This document shows, piece after piece, positions 1 through 9,472 of a stretch of 64,000 nt of DNA; positions within the stretch are counted from its first letter, which is position 1, and every line of letters starts with the position of its first letter. A program made the position numbers and the translations under genes. The notes beneath the pieces were generated by a model. It did not search any database and had not been told where the DNA came from. It was given only the letters and a program-made list of their open reading frames with translations. This DNA comes from an uncultured Paludibaculum sp. (GTDB lineage Bacteria; Acidobacteriota; Terriglobia; Bryobacterales; Bryobacteraceae): assembly GCF_963665245.1 (NCBI RefSeq), contig NZ_OY762267.1:3692001-3756000 (forward strand), read 5' to 3'.

Positions 1-60
1 TTTTGGGCCGCGGGAGAAACGTCCTCGAACGTGGGGACGCGGTGGCTTGGGCGGGCTTGG

Positions 61-98
61 GCGGGAGCTGGGGCTCCCGCGCGGTCCCGGGGGACCGC
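61..98. other. two adjacent perfect hairpins
   Basis: Two abutting inverted repeats are visible. Arms 61-68 and 73-80 (8 bp, 4-nt loop) are followed without a gap by arms 81-88 and 91-98 (8 bp, 2-nt spacer). There is no T-tract on either strand, so a simple intrinsic terminator is unlikely. They lie in the GC-rich gap downstream of the receptor gene's terminator; nothing else is recognisable in bases 1-126. Confidence 0.5.
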
Positions 99-126
99 CC
101 TCCCTTCGCGGTGAAGAGGGTTGCAC

Positions 127-164
127 AAAAAAGGGGCGCCCCGGGCTGGTTGGCTCGGGGCGCC
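127..164 (-). terminator. intrinsic terminator of the first receptor gene
   Basis: On the minus strand, 28 nt after the receptor stop codon, arm 157-164 pairs perfectly over 8 GC-rich base pairs with arm 135-142. The stem runs into six T residues (127-132 read on the minus strand). Stem, position and T-run fit a rho-independent terminator. Confidence 0.85.
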
Positions 165-191
165 TGGTTGTACTGCATTTGGGAGACAGAG

Positions 192-3100
192 TTAAAACAT
201 CAACTTGGCGCCGATCTGGATGTAGCGGGGGGAGCCGACATCGTTGATCTGACCGAAGGACGAGCTGCCCAACTGCGTGTTGAAGCCGCCCAGGTTCATG
301 TGGTTCATGGCGTTAAACGCCTCGACGCGGAACTGGAGGTTGATTCTTTCAGCGACGCGGACGTTCTTCAAAGCGAAAGCACTGAGGTCGATGGAGCCGG
401 GTCCGCGGATGACCCACTTGCCGGAGTTGCCATAGGTCCAGGAGGCGGGCCGGGCAAAAGCGGAAGTATTGAAGTACTTGAACAGCGAACGCTGATCGGG
501 ATCGATGTACCAGTCGCCCACGACATTGGGCCGGTTGGCTACATTGCCGGCCACGTTGGTGAGGGTCGGGGCAAAGAGACGGCCACTGGTGAGGGTCCAG
601 ACGCCAGAGACGCTCCAGCCGCCCAGGATGCGACCGAGGAAGCCCTGCTGGCTCTTGAACCAGGGGGTTTCGTAGGTGTGGCTGATGACGGCGTAGTGGC
701 GGCGGCTCTCTTCGAGCTCCGACTTTTCCGCGCGGACATTCAGAGGATCCTGGGGACCACCGGCGACGCCTTCATTGCCGTAGCCGATGATCTTGCCGAC
801 CGTGTAGGACACGGCATAGGTGAGGGCGCCGGTGCGGCGGCGGACCGACATCTGCATCGAGTTGTAGCTGGACGTGGCCGAAGGTTCCACCATGTTCAGG
901 CTATTGAGACCGCGGTAGGGCAGGTACTGCCGGAGGTCGACGCCGACGTGGGCAGCCTGCTGGTCGGGCGTGAGGAAGTTGAGCGGCCGCTGATAGGAGA
1001 GGTGGCGGCCGGAGTTGCCGACGTAGCTGACATCCAGCTGCGTCTTGTAGGGCAGCAGCGTCTGGATGCCGAAGCTGTAGTTGTACATGGTCGGCATCTT
1101 GTAGTCGGCGGGCAGAGCTCCGGCGTCGATGGGGAAGCGGGTGGTGTTGGCGACACCGCTGCCGGGGTTGTCGGCATTGCCGTTGGTGACAGTGGAACTC
1201 AGGGTCAGCGGAGCGCGGGCGCCGAGGTACCAGCCGGAGTAGGCGATGCCGGTGACGCCCTGGAAGATGCCGGCGCCGGTGCGGATGGCGAGCTTGCCGT
1301 TGCCAAAAACGTCCCAGGCAAGGCTGACGCGGGGCTGGAAGTTGGTCTTGCGGAGGGGGTGGAACTGATCGGGCACGCCGCGGAACAGGGCGGTGATGCT
1401 GGAGTCGCCGTACTGCGGGATGCGGCCCTTGGCGGCGTCGGGGAAGCCGGATCCGGGCAGGACGAGGCCATTGTAGGGGTCGCCGGTACCTGCGATGATG
1501 GAGCCATTGGCGGCGACCTGCGGAGCTTTGCTGGCGTCGTAGAACTGCGGCATGAAGGCCACGAGGTTGTTCAGCTTGGCGCCCCACGGGGAGATCAGGG
1601 CGTAGCGGAGGCCGGCTTCGATAGAGAGCCGCCGGTTGACGCGCCAACTGTCCTGCACGTAGAACTCGCGGTCGAAGGCCTTGTAGACGGTCTGCACGGC
1701 GGGTCCTGTTTCGGTGTAGGAGTTGAAGTAGCCGAGCAAGGCGTTGGCCCAGGCGTTCTTGGTGTCGTTGGGGTTGGTGGAAGAACCGCCGAAGGAGAAC
1801 GACCCGTTGTCGGTGGGGTTGTTCACTTCGTTCATGTTCATGTTCTCGAAGTAGAAGCCAGCCTTGATGGTGTGCGCGCCCAGGATCTTGCTGAAGTTCT
1901 CGCGCACGATGAAGGTGGGCGTATGGGCGTAGTTGGCCTGGCCGGAGCCGATCCCCTGATAGCCGGTGATGCTGACATTGGGAATGCGGTCAGGATTGTT
2001 GATGGAGAGGAGGGACGGGATGGTGAGCCCGTAGGTGGCCCGCTTCACGCCGTTGCCAATGATGTCGAAGCCTTCGCGGTAAGCCGAGTAACCGACGCTG
2101 AACTCGTTGATGGTGGTGGCGTTGATGGCAGTGTTGAGGCTGGCCACCCAGTTGTCGCCGTAACGCTTGCGATGCACCTGGAACAGCGGGATGTTGTTGC
2201 CCGTGTTGTCGAAGTAGGAGGTGAAGTCCTGCGTTCCGGGGAGGGTGCGAACATTCAACTGCCAATTGGGCTTGATGTTGTAGTCGACGCGGTAGACCAT
2301 GTCGGTGCTGTCGGTGGGCTGGCTGTTGCTGGCGTAGTAGTTGGCACCGGGGCCGGCGTAGTTGGGATCGGGGTAGATCTTCTGCAAGGCCTTACCGAGC
2401 CCGCTGATACGCGAGACGGGGATGACGTTATTGGGGAAGGCTGCGCCGCTGTTGAGCGGATCGATGGGCTTGGTGGCGCTGTTGCTGAAGTCGCCGTTGC
2501 GCTCCAGAGTGGTGGGGATGATGGACGTCTTCTGGTTGAAGCCGGCGGTGTAGCGGCCTTCGAGACCGGCGAAGAAGAAGAGCTTGTTCTTCTCAGTGTT
2601 CCACTTGCCGGGGATATAGACGGGTCCGCCGAGGGTGTAGCCGTAGTTGTGATAGCGGATGCGCCCTTTGGAGGCACAGCCGACGACATAGGGACAGGCG
2701 GCGAAGCCGTCGGAGAACCAGAACTCGTAGAGCGAGAGGTGGTAGTCCTGGGTGCCGCGGCGCGTGATGAAGTTGATCTGCGCCCCAGTGGAGCGGCCGT
2801 ACTCGGCGGCGTAGTGGGTGGTTTCCACCTTCACTTCTTCCACGAAGTCGACGCCGAGGATGTTGTTCTGCTGGACGCCGTCACGGTTGCGGCCGTTGTT
2901 GATACCGTCGACGGCGATGAAGTTGGTGTCCTTGCGCTGGCCGTTCACCTGGAGACCGCCCATGGAGTAGCTGCCGCCGCGGAAGTCGGTCATGAAGTTG
3001 CCGTAGCGGGAGATGACTCCGGGCATGATGCCCAGCATGTAGAACGGGTTGCGACCAGGCAGCGCGAAGTTCTGCAACTGCTGCATGGTGAGCGTACGAG

Positions 3101-3485
3101 AGACCTCACCGTTAGAGGTTTCGACCATGGGCACGTCGCTGGTGACCTCGACGCGTTCCGAGACTTGGCCAACCTCCAACTGGAGCTTCAGGTTGAGGGC
3201 GAGATCGGCATCCAGCCGAACGCCGGTACGATTCAGCACCTTGAACCCACTTGCTTCGACTTTGACTTCGTAGTCTCCGGCCGGCAACGTGGGGACGGTA
3301 AAGAATCCGCTTTCATTGCTGACCACATCGCGCGTCAAGCCGATGCTTGGCGCGGACACGGTCACCTTCGCATTGGGGATGACAGCCCCTGAAGTATCCA
3401 GAACCTCGCCCGAAATGGAGCCGCGGTTCTGGGCAAACAGAGACAGACCCAGCGCGCAAAACAGTGCAAGTAGTTTGTGGTGCAT
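192..3485 (-). CDS. Oar-type TonB-dependent outer-membrane receptor
   Basis: A 1097-residue outer-membrane transporter. The start at 3485 is preferred over an upstream ATG at 3503 because it begins directly with a signal peptide (MHHKLLALFCALGLSLFAQ). Residues 20-110 form a carboxypeptidase-regulatory-like beta-sandwich (GEVLDTSGAVIPNAKVTV). A plug region with VEVTSDVPMVET and VNGQRKDTNF follows, then a long barrel with alternating aromatic strands ending in a terminal Phe (KLMF), the usual sorting end of outer-membrane barrels. Members of this family import oligosaccharides or other large substrates using TonB energy. It is divergent from a GH127 gene and near a GH2/MFS pair, so a glycan substrate is a reasonable inference. 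It has its own promoter and terminator. Confidence 0.93.
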   Translation of the reverse strand: MHHKLLALFCALGLSLFAQNRGSISGEVLDTSGAVIPNAKVTVSAPSIGLTRDVVSNESGFFTVPTLPAGDYEVKVEASGFKVLNRTGVRLDADLALNLKLQLEVGQVSERVEVTSDVPMVETSNGEVSRTLTMQQLQNFALPGRNPFYMLGIMPGVISRYGNFMTDFRGGSYSMGGLQVNGQRKDTNFIAVDGINNGRNRDGVQQNNILGVDFVEEVKVETTHYAAEYGRSTGAQINFITRRGTQDYHLSLYEFWFSDGFAACPYVVGCASKGRIRYHNYGYTLGGPVYIPGKWNTEKNKLFFFAGLEGRYTAGFNQKTSIIPTTLERNGDFSNSATKPIDPLNSGAAFPNNVIPVSRISGLGKALQKIYPDPNYAGPGANYYASNSQPTDSTDMVYRVDYNIKPNWQLNVRTLPGTQDFTSYFDNTGNNIPLFQVHRKRYGDNWVASLNTAINATTINEFSVGYSAYREGFDIIGNGVKRATYGLTIPSLLSINNPDRIPNVSITGYQGIGSGQANYAHTPTFIVRENFSKILGAHTIKAGFYFENMNMNEVNNPTDNGSFSFGGSSTNPNDTKNAWANALLGYFNSYTETGPAVQTVYKAFDREFYVQDSWRVNRRLSIEAGLRYALISPWGAKLNNLVAFMPQFYDASKAPQVAANGSIIAGTGDPYNGLVLPGSGFPDAAKGRIPQYGDSSITALFRGVPDQFHPLRKTNFQPRVSLAWDVFGNGKLAIRTGAGIFQGVTGIAYSGWYLGARAPLTLSSTVTNGNADNPGSGVANTTRFPIDAGALPADYKMPTMYNYSFGIQTLLPYKTQLDVSYVGNSGRHLSYQRPLNFLTPDQQAAHVGVDLRQYLPYRGLNSLNMVEPSATSSYNSMQMSVRRRTGALTYAVSYTVGKIIGYGNEGVAGGPQDPLNVRAEKSELEESRRHYAVISHTYETPWFKSQQGFLGRILGGWSVSGVWTLTSGRLFAPTLTNVAGNVANRPNVVGDWYIDPDQRSLFKYFNTSAFARPASWTYGNSGKWVIRGPGSIDLSAFALKNVRVAERINLQFRVEAFNAMNHMNLGGFNTQLGSSSFGQINDVGSPRYIQIGAKLMF

Positions 3486-3512
3486 TCGGACCCCCAGACT
3501 CATTCGAGATGG

Positions 3513-3541
3513 AGTGTAGCATCAAAGTGAACCACTTTCCA
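3513..3541 (-). promoter_or_regulatory. candidate promoter with an inverted repeat in its spacer
   Basis: On the minus strand TGGAAA (3536-3541) and TACACT (3513-3518) are 17 bp apart, each matching 4 of 6 sigma70 consensus bases. The inverted repeat AAAGTG-AAC-CACTTT (3524-3538, plus-strand reading) sits largely in the spacer. That is a typical place for a repressor to block transcription of the receptor gene that starts at 3485. The divergent GH127 gene starts 81 bp away. Confidence 0.4.
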
Positions 3542-3618
3542 GTTTTTTGAAACGCTGTAACTTTTTTTCATCCACGATTCATGTGGCGGGCCGGTTTCTG
3601 TTCTGGTACAAATCAGAC

Positions 3619-5592
3619 ATGCGACTCTGCACCGCCCTGTTTCTCCTTGCTTTTCCTATATTTGGCCAGTCTGCGTGGCGCGATGAGGGGTTACTGGAGT
3701 TGTCGCGAAGCCCACAGGCGAAGCTGCATCCGGTGCCGGTGCGAGCGGTACAGTTGACCGGCGGATTCTGGGCTCAGCGTCAACGGTTGACGATTGAGAG
3801 ATCGATTCCCACGCTGTTGACGCTGTTGGAAGAGCACGGGGTGGTGGACAACTTCCGGCGGCTGGGCTCAACGACGAACTACGTGCAGAGACGGGGGCCA
3901 CTGTACACGGACTCCGATCTATATAAGTGGATTGAGGGGGCGGCGTGGTCGCTGGCCAGCAAGCCGGATGTGAAGCTGGAAGCAACGATCGACCAACTGG
4001 TGGATGTGATTCTGGCGGCACAGCAGCCGGATGGATACCTGAACACCTACTGGGTGGAAGATCGGGCGGGGCAGCGCTGGCAGCAGCAGACCGGCGGGCA
4101 TGAGCTGTACTGCCTGGGCCATATGATCCAGGGCGCTATCGCGTACTACCGGGTGACGGGGAAGCGAAAGCTGCTGGATGGCTCGATCCGGTTTGTGGAG
4201 TATCTGCTGCGGGAGACAGGTCCCGGCAAGCAGCCATTACTCACCGGGCATCCGGAGCTGGAACTGGCGTTGGCGGAGCTGTACCGGACGACGGGCGATG
4301 CCCGGTATTTGAAGTTGTCGGGCTACCTGTTGAGTGGGGTAGAGCAGGAGCGGCTGAAGCTGCGGCCGTCGCAACTGGAGTACATGTTCAGCGGAAGCCC
4401 GTTCGTGGAGCGGACGCATTTTGAAGGACACGCGGTGCGGGCGCTGTATGCGGCGACCGGTGCGGCGGACTACTATCTGGAGACAGGTGATGCGGCGTAC
4501 TGGAAGACGTTGGAAAGACTGTGGGCGGACCTGGTGGGCGGCAAGATGTTCGTGACGGGCGGCGTGGGATCGAGGGCGTCGGGGGAGTCGTTTGGCGATT
4601 CCTATGAACTGCCGAACCGGCAGGCGTACACGGAGTCGTGCGCGGCCATCGCGGGGTTCCTGTTCAACCAGCGGATGCTGGCGGCGACGGGCGACGCGAA
4701 GTATACGGATGTGATGGAGCGGGCGCTGTATAACGGGATCAATTCCGGCATGTCGCTGGATGGGACCTTGTACTGTTACCGAAATCCGTTGGCGAGCGGC
4801 GGGGAAAAGATCAGGAACCCGTGGTATGACACGTGCTGCTGTCCGCCGAACCTGCAGCGGACATTTGCGGCGCTGGGTGGATATTTCTACTCCACTTCAA
4901 AAGACGGACTGTGGGTTCACTTTTTTGACAACAGTAAACTCGACTGGAAGCTGGAGTCGGGGACGAGGATCCAGACGGAGACGAAAACAGGCCAGCCCTG
5001 GACCGGCGATGTGGAGATCGTCGTGAGTCCGGAGAAGGCGGAGACGTTCACTTTGTATGTGCGGATCCCGAGTTGGTCAGAGAAAAGTGTGATCTGGATC
5101 AACGGGAAGCCGGCGGAACAGAAGTGGACTCCGAACAGCTATGTGGCACTGCGCCGGGAGTGGAAGGCGGGGGACCAGGTGCGGGTGGCGCTGGACATGG
5201 AACCGCGGCTTCTGCGGGCGAATCCGAGGGTGCCAGAGGACTACGGCAAAGTCGCGGTGCAGCGGGGGCCCTTGGTGTACTGCCTGGAGCAGGAGGACCA
5301 ACCGGGGACTTCGGTGTTCGACGCGGCGATTTCGATGCCGGCGGCCCTGGTTCCGGAGGAGAAGGCCGGACTGCTGGGCGGGATCACGGTGCTGCACCAC
5401 AAGGGGCTGACGTTCGGGTCGAAAGTGGAGTCAGCGCCACTGTACTCGACGAAGGAGTGGACGGCGCGGACGCCAGTGGATCTGACGTTCGTTCCTTATT
5501 ACGTGTTCCACAACCGGGGTCCGGCGCACATGGAGGTGTGGGTGCCGGCGGTGGCGGCTGCGACGGTTCCGAAGAACCAACTGGCGCAGTAA
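3619..5592 (+). CDS. GH127 (DUF1680) beta-L-arabinofuranosidase-like glycoside hydrolase
   Basis: A 657-residue secreted hydrolase. The start at 3619 opens a signal peptide (MRLCTALFLLAFPIFGQS); an earlier in-frame start would add 24 residues unlike a signal sequence. The (alpha/alpha)6 barrel carries the GH127 active-site set. E323 in GESFGD matches the general acid/base position of Bifidobacterium HypBA1. E339 and C341 in YTESC, plus the cysteine run 406-408 in DTCCCPPN, match the zinc-holding and nucleophilic cysteines. A C-terminal beta-sandwich follows. The family removes L-arabinofuranose from plant glycoproteins and arabinans. Divergent from the Oar-type receptor, it fits a glycan-uptake island. 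Confidence 0.9.
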   Translation: MRLCTALFLLAFPIFGQSAWRDEGLLELSRSPQAKLHPVPVRAVQLTGGFWAQRQRLTIERSIPTLLTLLEEHGVVDNFRRLGSTTNYVQRRGPLYTDSDLYKWIEGAAWSLASKPDVKLEATIDQLVDVILAAQQPDGYLNTYWVEDRAGQRWQQQTGGHELYCLGHMIQGAIAYYRVTGKRKLLDGSIRFVEYLLRETGPGKQPLLTGHPELELALAELYRTTGDARYLKLSGYLLSGVEQERLKLRPSQLEYMFSGSPFVERTHFEGHAVRALYAATGAADYYLETGDAAYWKTLERLWADLVGGKMFVTGGVGSRASGESFGDSYELPNRQAYTESCAAIAGFLFNQRMLAATGDAKYTDVMERALYNGINSGMSLDGTLYCYRNPLASGGEKIRNPWYDTCCCPPNLQRTFAALGGYFYSTSKDGLWVHFFDNSKLDWKLESGTRIQTETKTGQPWTGDVEIVVSPEKAETFTLYVRIPSWSEKSVIWINGKPAEQKWTPNSYVALRREWKAGDQVRVALDMEPRLLRANPRVPEDYGKVAVQRGPLVYCLEQEDQPGTSVFDAAISMPAALVPEEKAGLLGGITVLHHKGLTFGSKVESAPLYSTKEWTARTPVDLTFVPYYVFHNRGPAHMEVWVPAVAAATVPKNQLAQ

Positions 5593-5613
5593 GGGCGTCC
5601 GCCGGCCCAGGAT

Positions 5614-6642
5614 TCAGCGCTTCTTCATGGTGACGCCGGCGCCCTGGTCGTCCATGTTCAGGAAGATGGTCTCGAGATTGGGATCTGTTGTGACGGCTTT
5701 CACGTAGTCCGGGCTGGGCGTGGGGAAGCGCATGTTGTGGGCGACGATGAGTCCTCCGGGACGGACCAGCGGGAGCAACTGGTTGAGGTAGTCAAGGTAG
5801 CCGTCCTTGTCGGCGTCGAGGAAAACCATATCCAGCGGCCCCTTTACCTGGGCCACGTTCTTATGGGCGTCGCCTTCGATGAGAGTAACGAAGCCGCTGA
5901 CTCCAGCCACCTCGAACTGGCGGCGCGCCGTGGTGGCCCGGCCGTGGTCGAGCTCAAAGGTGGTGAGGTGGCCTCCGGTTTTGCGGAGCGCATCGGCGAT
6001 CCAGAGAGTGGCGAATCCGGTGGATGTGCCCACTTCGACCACATTGCGCGCCTGGATGGATTCGGCGAGGACGCGGAGAAGGCGGCCGTCGACCATGGGG
6101 ACTCCGGCCCAACGCGGGGTGGCGAGGAGTGTGGTGAGGATGCGGGCTTCGGCGGGGTCCTGAGCGAGGGCGGGCGCGGGGGGCGCGCTGGCCGGGGGTG
6201 CGGAGCGGTGAACGGCGAGCAATCGCCAGCGGTCTGCGGCGAAGACCCAGGTGAAGGTGGCGCGCGTCCGGATGTACTCGAGAATGCCGTCGTTCGGCTT
6301 CTGGGTGAGCTTCTGATTGGCCTCGACAATGCCGGTGGAGCCGGCGATGACGTATTGAGCCGAGGTGAGTTCGAGTTTCAGGGTCTGATGGGCGGAGAAG
6401 AGATCAGTGAATGTCGTGGTGCGTTGCGCGGCTGGGCGAGCAGCCCAGAGGTCGGGCGTATCGGCGGAGGCAGCGAACTCGGAGTAGTCGGGATGGAGGA
6501 AGGCCGCCAAGGCCGAGGCGTCGAACTTGTTGAAGTGGTCGACGTACGACTGCTGAGCAGCTCGGAGCGAGTCGAGGGAAGGCTGGGACGCGGCGAGTGA
6601 GATTGCCGGAATGAAGAGAAATGCGAGGAGGATCCGTGGCAT
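5614..6642 (-). CDS. secreted SnoaL/NTF2-like and O-methyltransferase fusion
   Basis: A 342-residue protein starting at 6642 with a convincing signal peptide (MPRILLAFLFIPAISLAAS). Residues 20-145 look like a SnoaL/DUF4440 (NTF2-fold) domain (YVDHFNKFDASALAAFLHPDY ... WRLLAVH). Residues 160-342 are a catechol-O-methyltransferase-like family 3 domain with the SAM-binding loop VVEVGTSTGFATLWIADAL and the metal/catalytic segment MVFLDADKDGYLDYL followed by GGLIVAHN. Methyltransferases of this family are normally cytosolic because SAM is, so the export signal is odd. An alternative ATG at 6684 would bury the signal peptide but has no Shine-Dalgarno. Substrate unknown. Confidence 0.8.
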   Translation of the reverse strand: MPRILLAFLFIPAISLAASQPSLDSLRAAQQSYVDHFNKFDASALAAFLHPDYSEFAASADTPDLWAARPAAQRTTTFTDLFSAHQTLKLELTSAQYVIAGSTGIVEANQKLTQKPNDGILEYIRTRATFTWVFAADRWRLLAVHRSAPPASAPPAPALAQDPAEARILTTLLATPRWAGVPMVDGRLLRVLAESIQARNVVEVGTSTGFATLWIADALRKTGGHLTTFELDHGRATTARRQFEVAGVSGFVTLIEGDAHKNVAQVKGPLDMVFLDADKDGYLDYLNQLLPLVRPGGLIVAHNMRFPTPSPDYVKAVTTDPNLETIFLNMDDQGAGVTMKKR

Positions 6643-6816
6643 GCCGGCAGTGTGGCATGCGGCCCGGCTCTCCCCAAGGTGCATTACGGAAAATGAGCTC
6701 GCTGGTTGGCGGAGCCGCCAGGAATCTCGCGGCGAGTCCGGGGCGGTGACGCACAGGTAAAGAACCTTGCCCGTGGACCCATGGCGGCGTTACCGCGGAA
6801 GAATTCCACGCCGACG

Positions 6817-9426
6817 TCAGGGATTCGCTGGCTTGAGGATCTGCTCCAACTGGACCGGCGTGAGTTCCACGGTGGGGGTGAAAGCGGAGCTGCTCATGTA
6901 GTCGAGCAGCGCCCGATGGAGTTGGCGGGCGACGGGCCGATGATCAAGATCGGTCTCCAGGTCGAGCGAGACCGCCAGGAGCTTGCCCTTCCCGACGGCG
7001 GCCTCGACAACCGCACCAAGCCTGTGGTTTCGATGGTAGTCGTCGATCACCTGGACGACGGGGCGCAGACCCAAAGGCTGGCCGTCGAGCACGAAGGCTC
7101 GGGCGTCGTGCGTGAGCTCCCACCACTGCCAGTTGGAATGACCTTCGTTGGGGAATCCGCTCAGGGCGGGATGAGCGGGATCGCAAAGGATGCCCATCGT
7201 GCCAGGCTGCTTTGGGAACCAACTGAGCGACCAGAAGACGGGCTGGAAACTCATGGGCAGGCCGGCGGACTTCGCCAGGAGGAGGACCCGGCCACCGCGC
7301 TGCAGTGCCTGACGGGCGGCCTCGTCGAATGTGGAGGTGATCATGACTTCGGCGGGCTTCGGTGTTTCGAGCTGCTTCGGATAGACCCAGATGTCCCAGT
7401 CGTTCTGATAGCCAGACAGAGAGACGGTCAGTTTCAGACGCGCGGCACGGCGTAGCGCAGTCAACGGAGCGCGGATCTCCATAAGGGGCGTAAGTTCGCC
7501 CACCGGCGCCTTCACGGCGGGCAGGGTGCCCGTTCCGATGGATTGACCGGCTTCGTCAGTGAGGGTCCAGTGGGCGGCGCCGGCCAGGGGGCGCTTGCCA
7601 TAGTTCGCAATTTCGGTCTTCGCGATGAAGGTTTCGTCGTTGGTCCAGACGAACTTCGAGAAGCGGGCCAGGGGGACGACAGGACCGGCGAAGCTGTTCA
7701 TCTGTTGGGGCGTGAGCAGCCCCTTGGAATCCCAGAAGGAGTCCAACAGGCCGATGAGCGCCTCGCCCTGACCGGGGAAATCCTGGAGCTGCAGGAGTTG
7801 GTAGCCGCCGATGTTGGGGGTGCGAAGGACGGCTTCGAGGTCCTCCTTGTAGAGTTGCCAGGCGAAACGGCCGGAGGCCCGCTGAAAGGCCTCGGCCTGG
7901 TCGAGCATACCCTGGGACTCGAGCTTAGCTCGGAACGCCTCGAGGTTGCGGGGCTTCAGCACTCCCGTATACTTGGCGATCTCGCGGTAGTCGGGATAGG
8001 TCACCCATTGGCCGAGCTCATGGGCGACCACGGGCACGGAGATGCCCTCTATCTTCTTCGAGTAGTCGAGATCGGTGCCCGTGGGGGCCTTGTCCCAGCG
8101 ATCGCCGTGGACGCGAAGGTAGCCGCCTTTGGTGCGCTGGGCGATGTAGAACTCGGAGGTTTCACCGGGGGCGAGCCGGACATAGTCGGCGGAGAAGGTG
8201 AAGAGGCGCCGAGGATCGGACTGGATGAACTCGCCGACCAGGTTGTCCATGAACTTGAAGTCGCCGCGGAGTTCGTTGCCGAGGCCCATGGTCACGAAGG
8301 AGGGGTGGTTGCCGTAGGTCCGGAGAATGCGGAAACCCTCCTGGCGCATGAACCCGTCGAGTTTTTCGTCCAGACCGACTTTGGCGCTCCAGACGGGGAG
8401 TTCCACATAGAGGAGGAAGCCGGCGCGGTCGGCGGCGGCGAAGGCAGCCTCGGGCGGGCACCAGGAGTGGAAGCGGAACGAGTTGAGGCCATGCTCGCGA
8501 GCGATGCGGAAGAGGCGGTCCCAGGCCGGCTCCGTGGTGGGCGGATAGCCGGTGAGCGGGAAGATGCTGCATTCGAGTGTGGCGCGGAGCAGCAGGGGGC
8601 GCCCGTTGAGCCGGAACTGTCCGGAAGCAGTGGAGAAGTCGCGAAGCCCGAAGGTGAGCGGGTAGCGGTGGGTGGTACCGTTCGCGGTGAGGATGAGTTC
8701 GCGGTTCTGGAGGCTGCCGTCGTACTCGTCCCATTTTCTGGCCCCCGGATCGGGCGGCAGAGTAAAGGCGACCTTCCGTTCGGCGTCCAGGGCAGCGACC
8801 TTGAGAAACGAGTTACCGGAGCGGAGTTCGGCATCCACGGGATGGCCGGTGATGTTGCGGAGTGTGACTTCGACGCGGCCCTGCGGATAGACCTGGGCGT
8901 CGTCGATCCAGATTGGTGGAGTGGCAAGCAGCTCGATGCGGCCGATGATGCCGTTCCAGTTGGTTTGAGTGTGCTCGCCGACACTGTGCGCATCGCGGCC
9001 CACATCGATCTTGTAGGTGTTGTCGACCTCGATGCGGAGCTTATGCGGACCGGGGGTGAGGGCCAGGGAGACCTCGTAGATGTGAGGCGTGGAGAGGCTG
9101 TTGCGGGTGCCGAGGGGCTGGCCGTCGATCTCGAGGGTCGATTGCCAATGAACGCGTTCCAGAAACAATGAGATGTGTTGGCCGCGCCAGGTTTCGGGTA
9201 TCAGGATGGATCGCTCGAAGTGGACGGCGCCTTCAAAGGTGTAGGGACGGGAGAGCCAGCCCTTTTCGGGGCCCATGGTCTTCTTCCCATAGCCGGCCTG
9301 GTCGGTGCTGCCGGGCAGAAAGATCTTACCGCCCTCGAAGTCCCATTCCCCGGAGAGATCGAGCCGGGCAGCCTGGCCGCGAGCGAGGGCCGCGGCCACA
9401 ATGAGAAGGATAGAAGCACGCCGCAT
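6817..9426 (-). CDS. secreted glycoside hydrolase family 2 protein
   Basis: An 869-residue enzyme with an N-terminal signal peptide (MRRASILLIVAAALARGQA). The jelly-roll sugar-binding domain (about 22-170) contains FLERVHWQSTLEIDG, the immunoglobulin-like domain follows (about 172-265), and the TIM barrel begins near 270 with the GH2 segment GLNSFRFHSWCPPEAAF. E385 in GLGNELRG is the expected acid/base. E470 in PVVAHELGQW is the best candidate nucleophile (inference). GH2 includes beta-galactosidases, mannosidases and glucuronidases; the substrate cannot be told from sequence alone. It lies 46 bp downstream of the sugar-porter gene on the same strand, so the two are probably one transcript. 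Confidence 0.9.
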   Translation of the reverse strand: MRRASILLIVAAALARGQAARLDLSGEWDFEGGKIFLPGSTDQAGYGKKTMGPEKGWLSRPYTFEGAVHFERSILIPETWRGQHISLFLERVHWQSTLEIDGQPLGTRNSLSTPHIYEVSLALTPGPHKLRIEVDNTYKIDVGRDAHSVGEHTQTNWNGIIGRIELLATPPIWIDDAQVYPQGRVEVTLRNITGHPVDAELRSGNSFLKVAALDAERKVAFTLPPDPGARKWDEYDGSLQNRELILTANGTTHRYPLTFGLRDFSTASGQFRLNGRPLLLRATLECSIFPLTGYPPTTEPAWDRLFRIAREHGLNSFRFHSWCPPEAAFAAADRAGFLLYVELPVWSAKVGLDEKLDGFMRQEGFRILRTYGNHPSFVTMGLGNELRGDFKFMDNLVGEFIQSDPRRLFTFSADYVRLAPGETSEFYIAQRTKGGYLRVHGDRWDKAPTGTDLDYSKKIEGISVPVVAHELGQWVTYPDYREIAKYTGVLKPRNLEAFRAKLESQGMLDQAEAFQRASGRFAWQLYKEDLEAVLRTPNIGGYQLLQLQDFPGQGEALIGLLDSFWDSKGLLTPQQMNSFAGPVVPLARFSKFVWTNDETFIAKTEIANYGKRPLAGAAHWTLTDEAGQSIGTGTLPAVKAPVGELTPLMEIRAPLTALRRAARLKLTVSLSGYQNDWDIWVYPKQLETPKPAEVMITSTFDEAARQALQRGGRVLLLAKSAGLPMSFQPVFWSLSWFPKQPGTMGILCDPAHPALSGFPNEGHSNWQWWELTHDARAFVLDGQPLGLRPVVQVIDDYHRNHRLGAVVEAAVGKGKLLAVSLDLETDLDHRPVARQLHRALLDYMSSSAFTPTVELTPVQLEQILKPANP

Positions 9427-9472
9427 TCACGGACCACTATATCCGAATCTCGCGCCGGAGCCGAAGGCGAAG

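Noticed and set aside
3-3392. 1129-codon plus-strand reading frame
   Set aside because: It runs antisense to the Oar-type receptor gene, has no domain or signal, and arises from high GC. Judged a shadow.
7543-9171. 542-codon plus-strand frame opposite the GH2 gene
   Set aside because: It matches the mirror of the GH2 codons; no Shine-Dalgarno and no family features.
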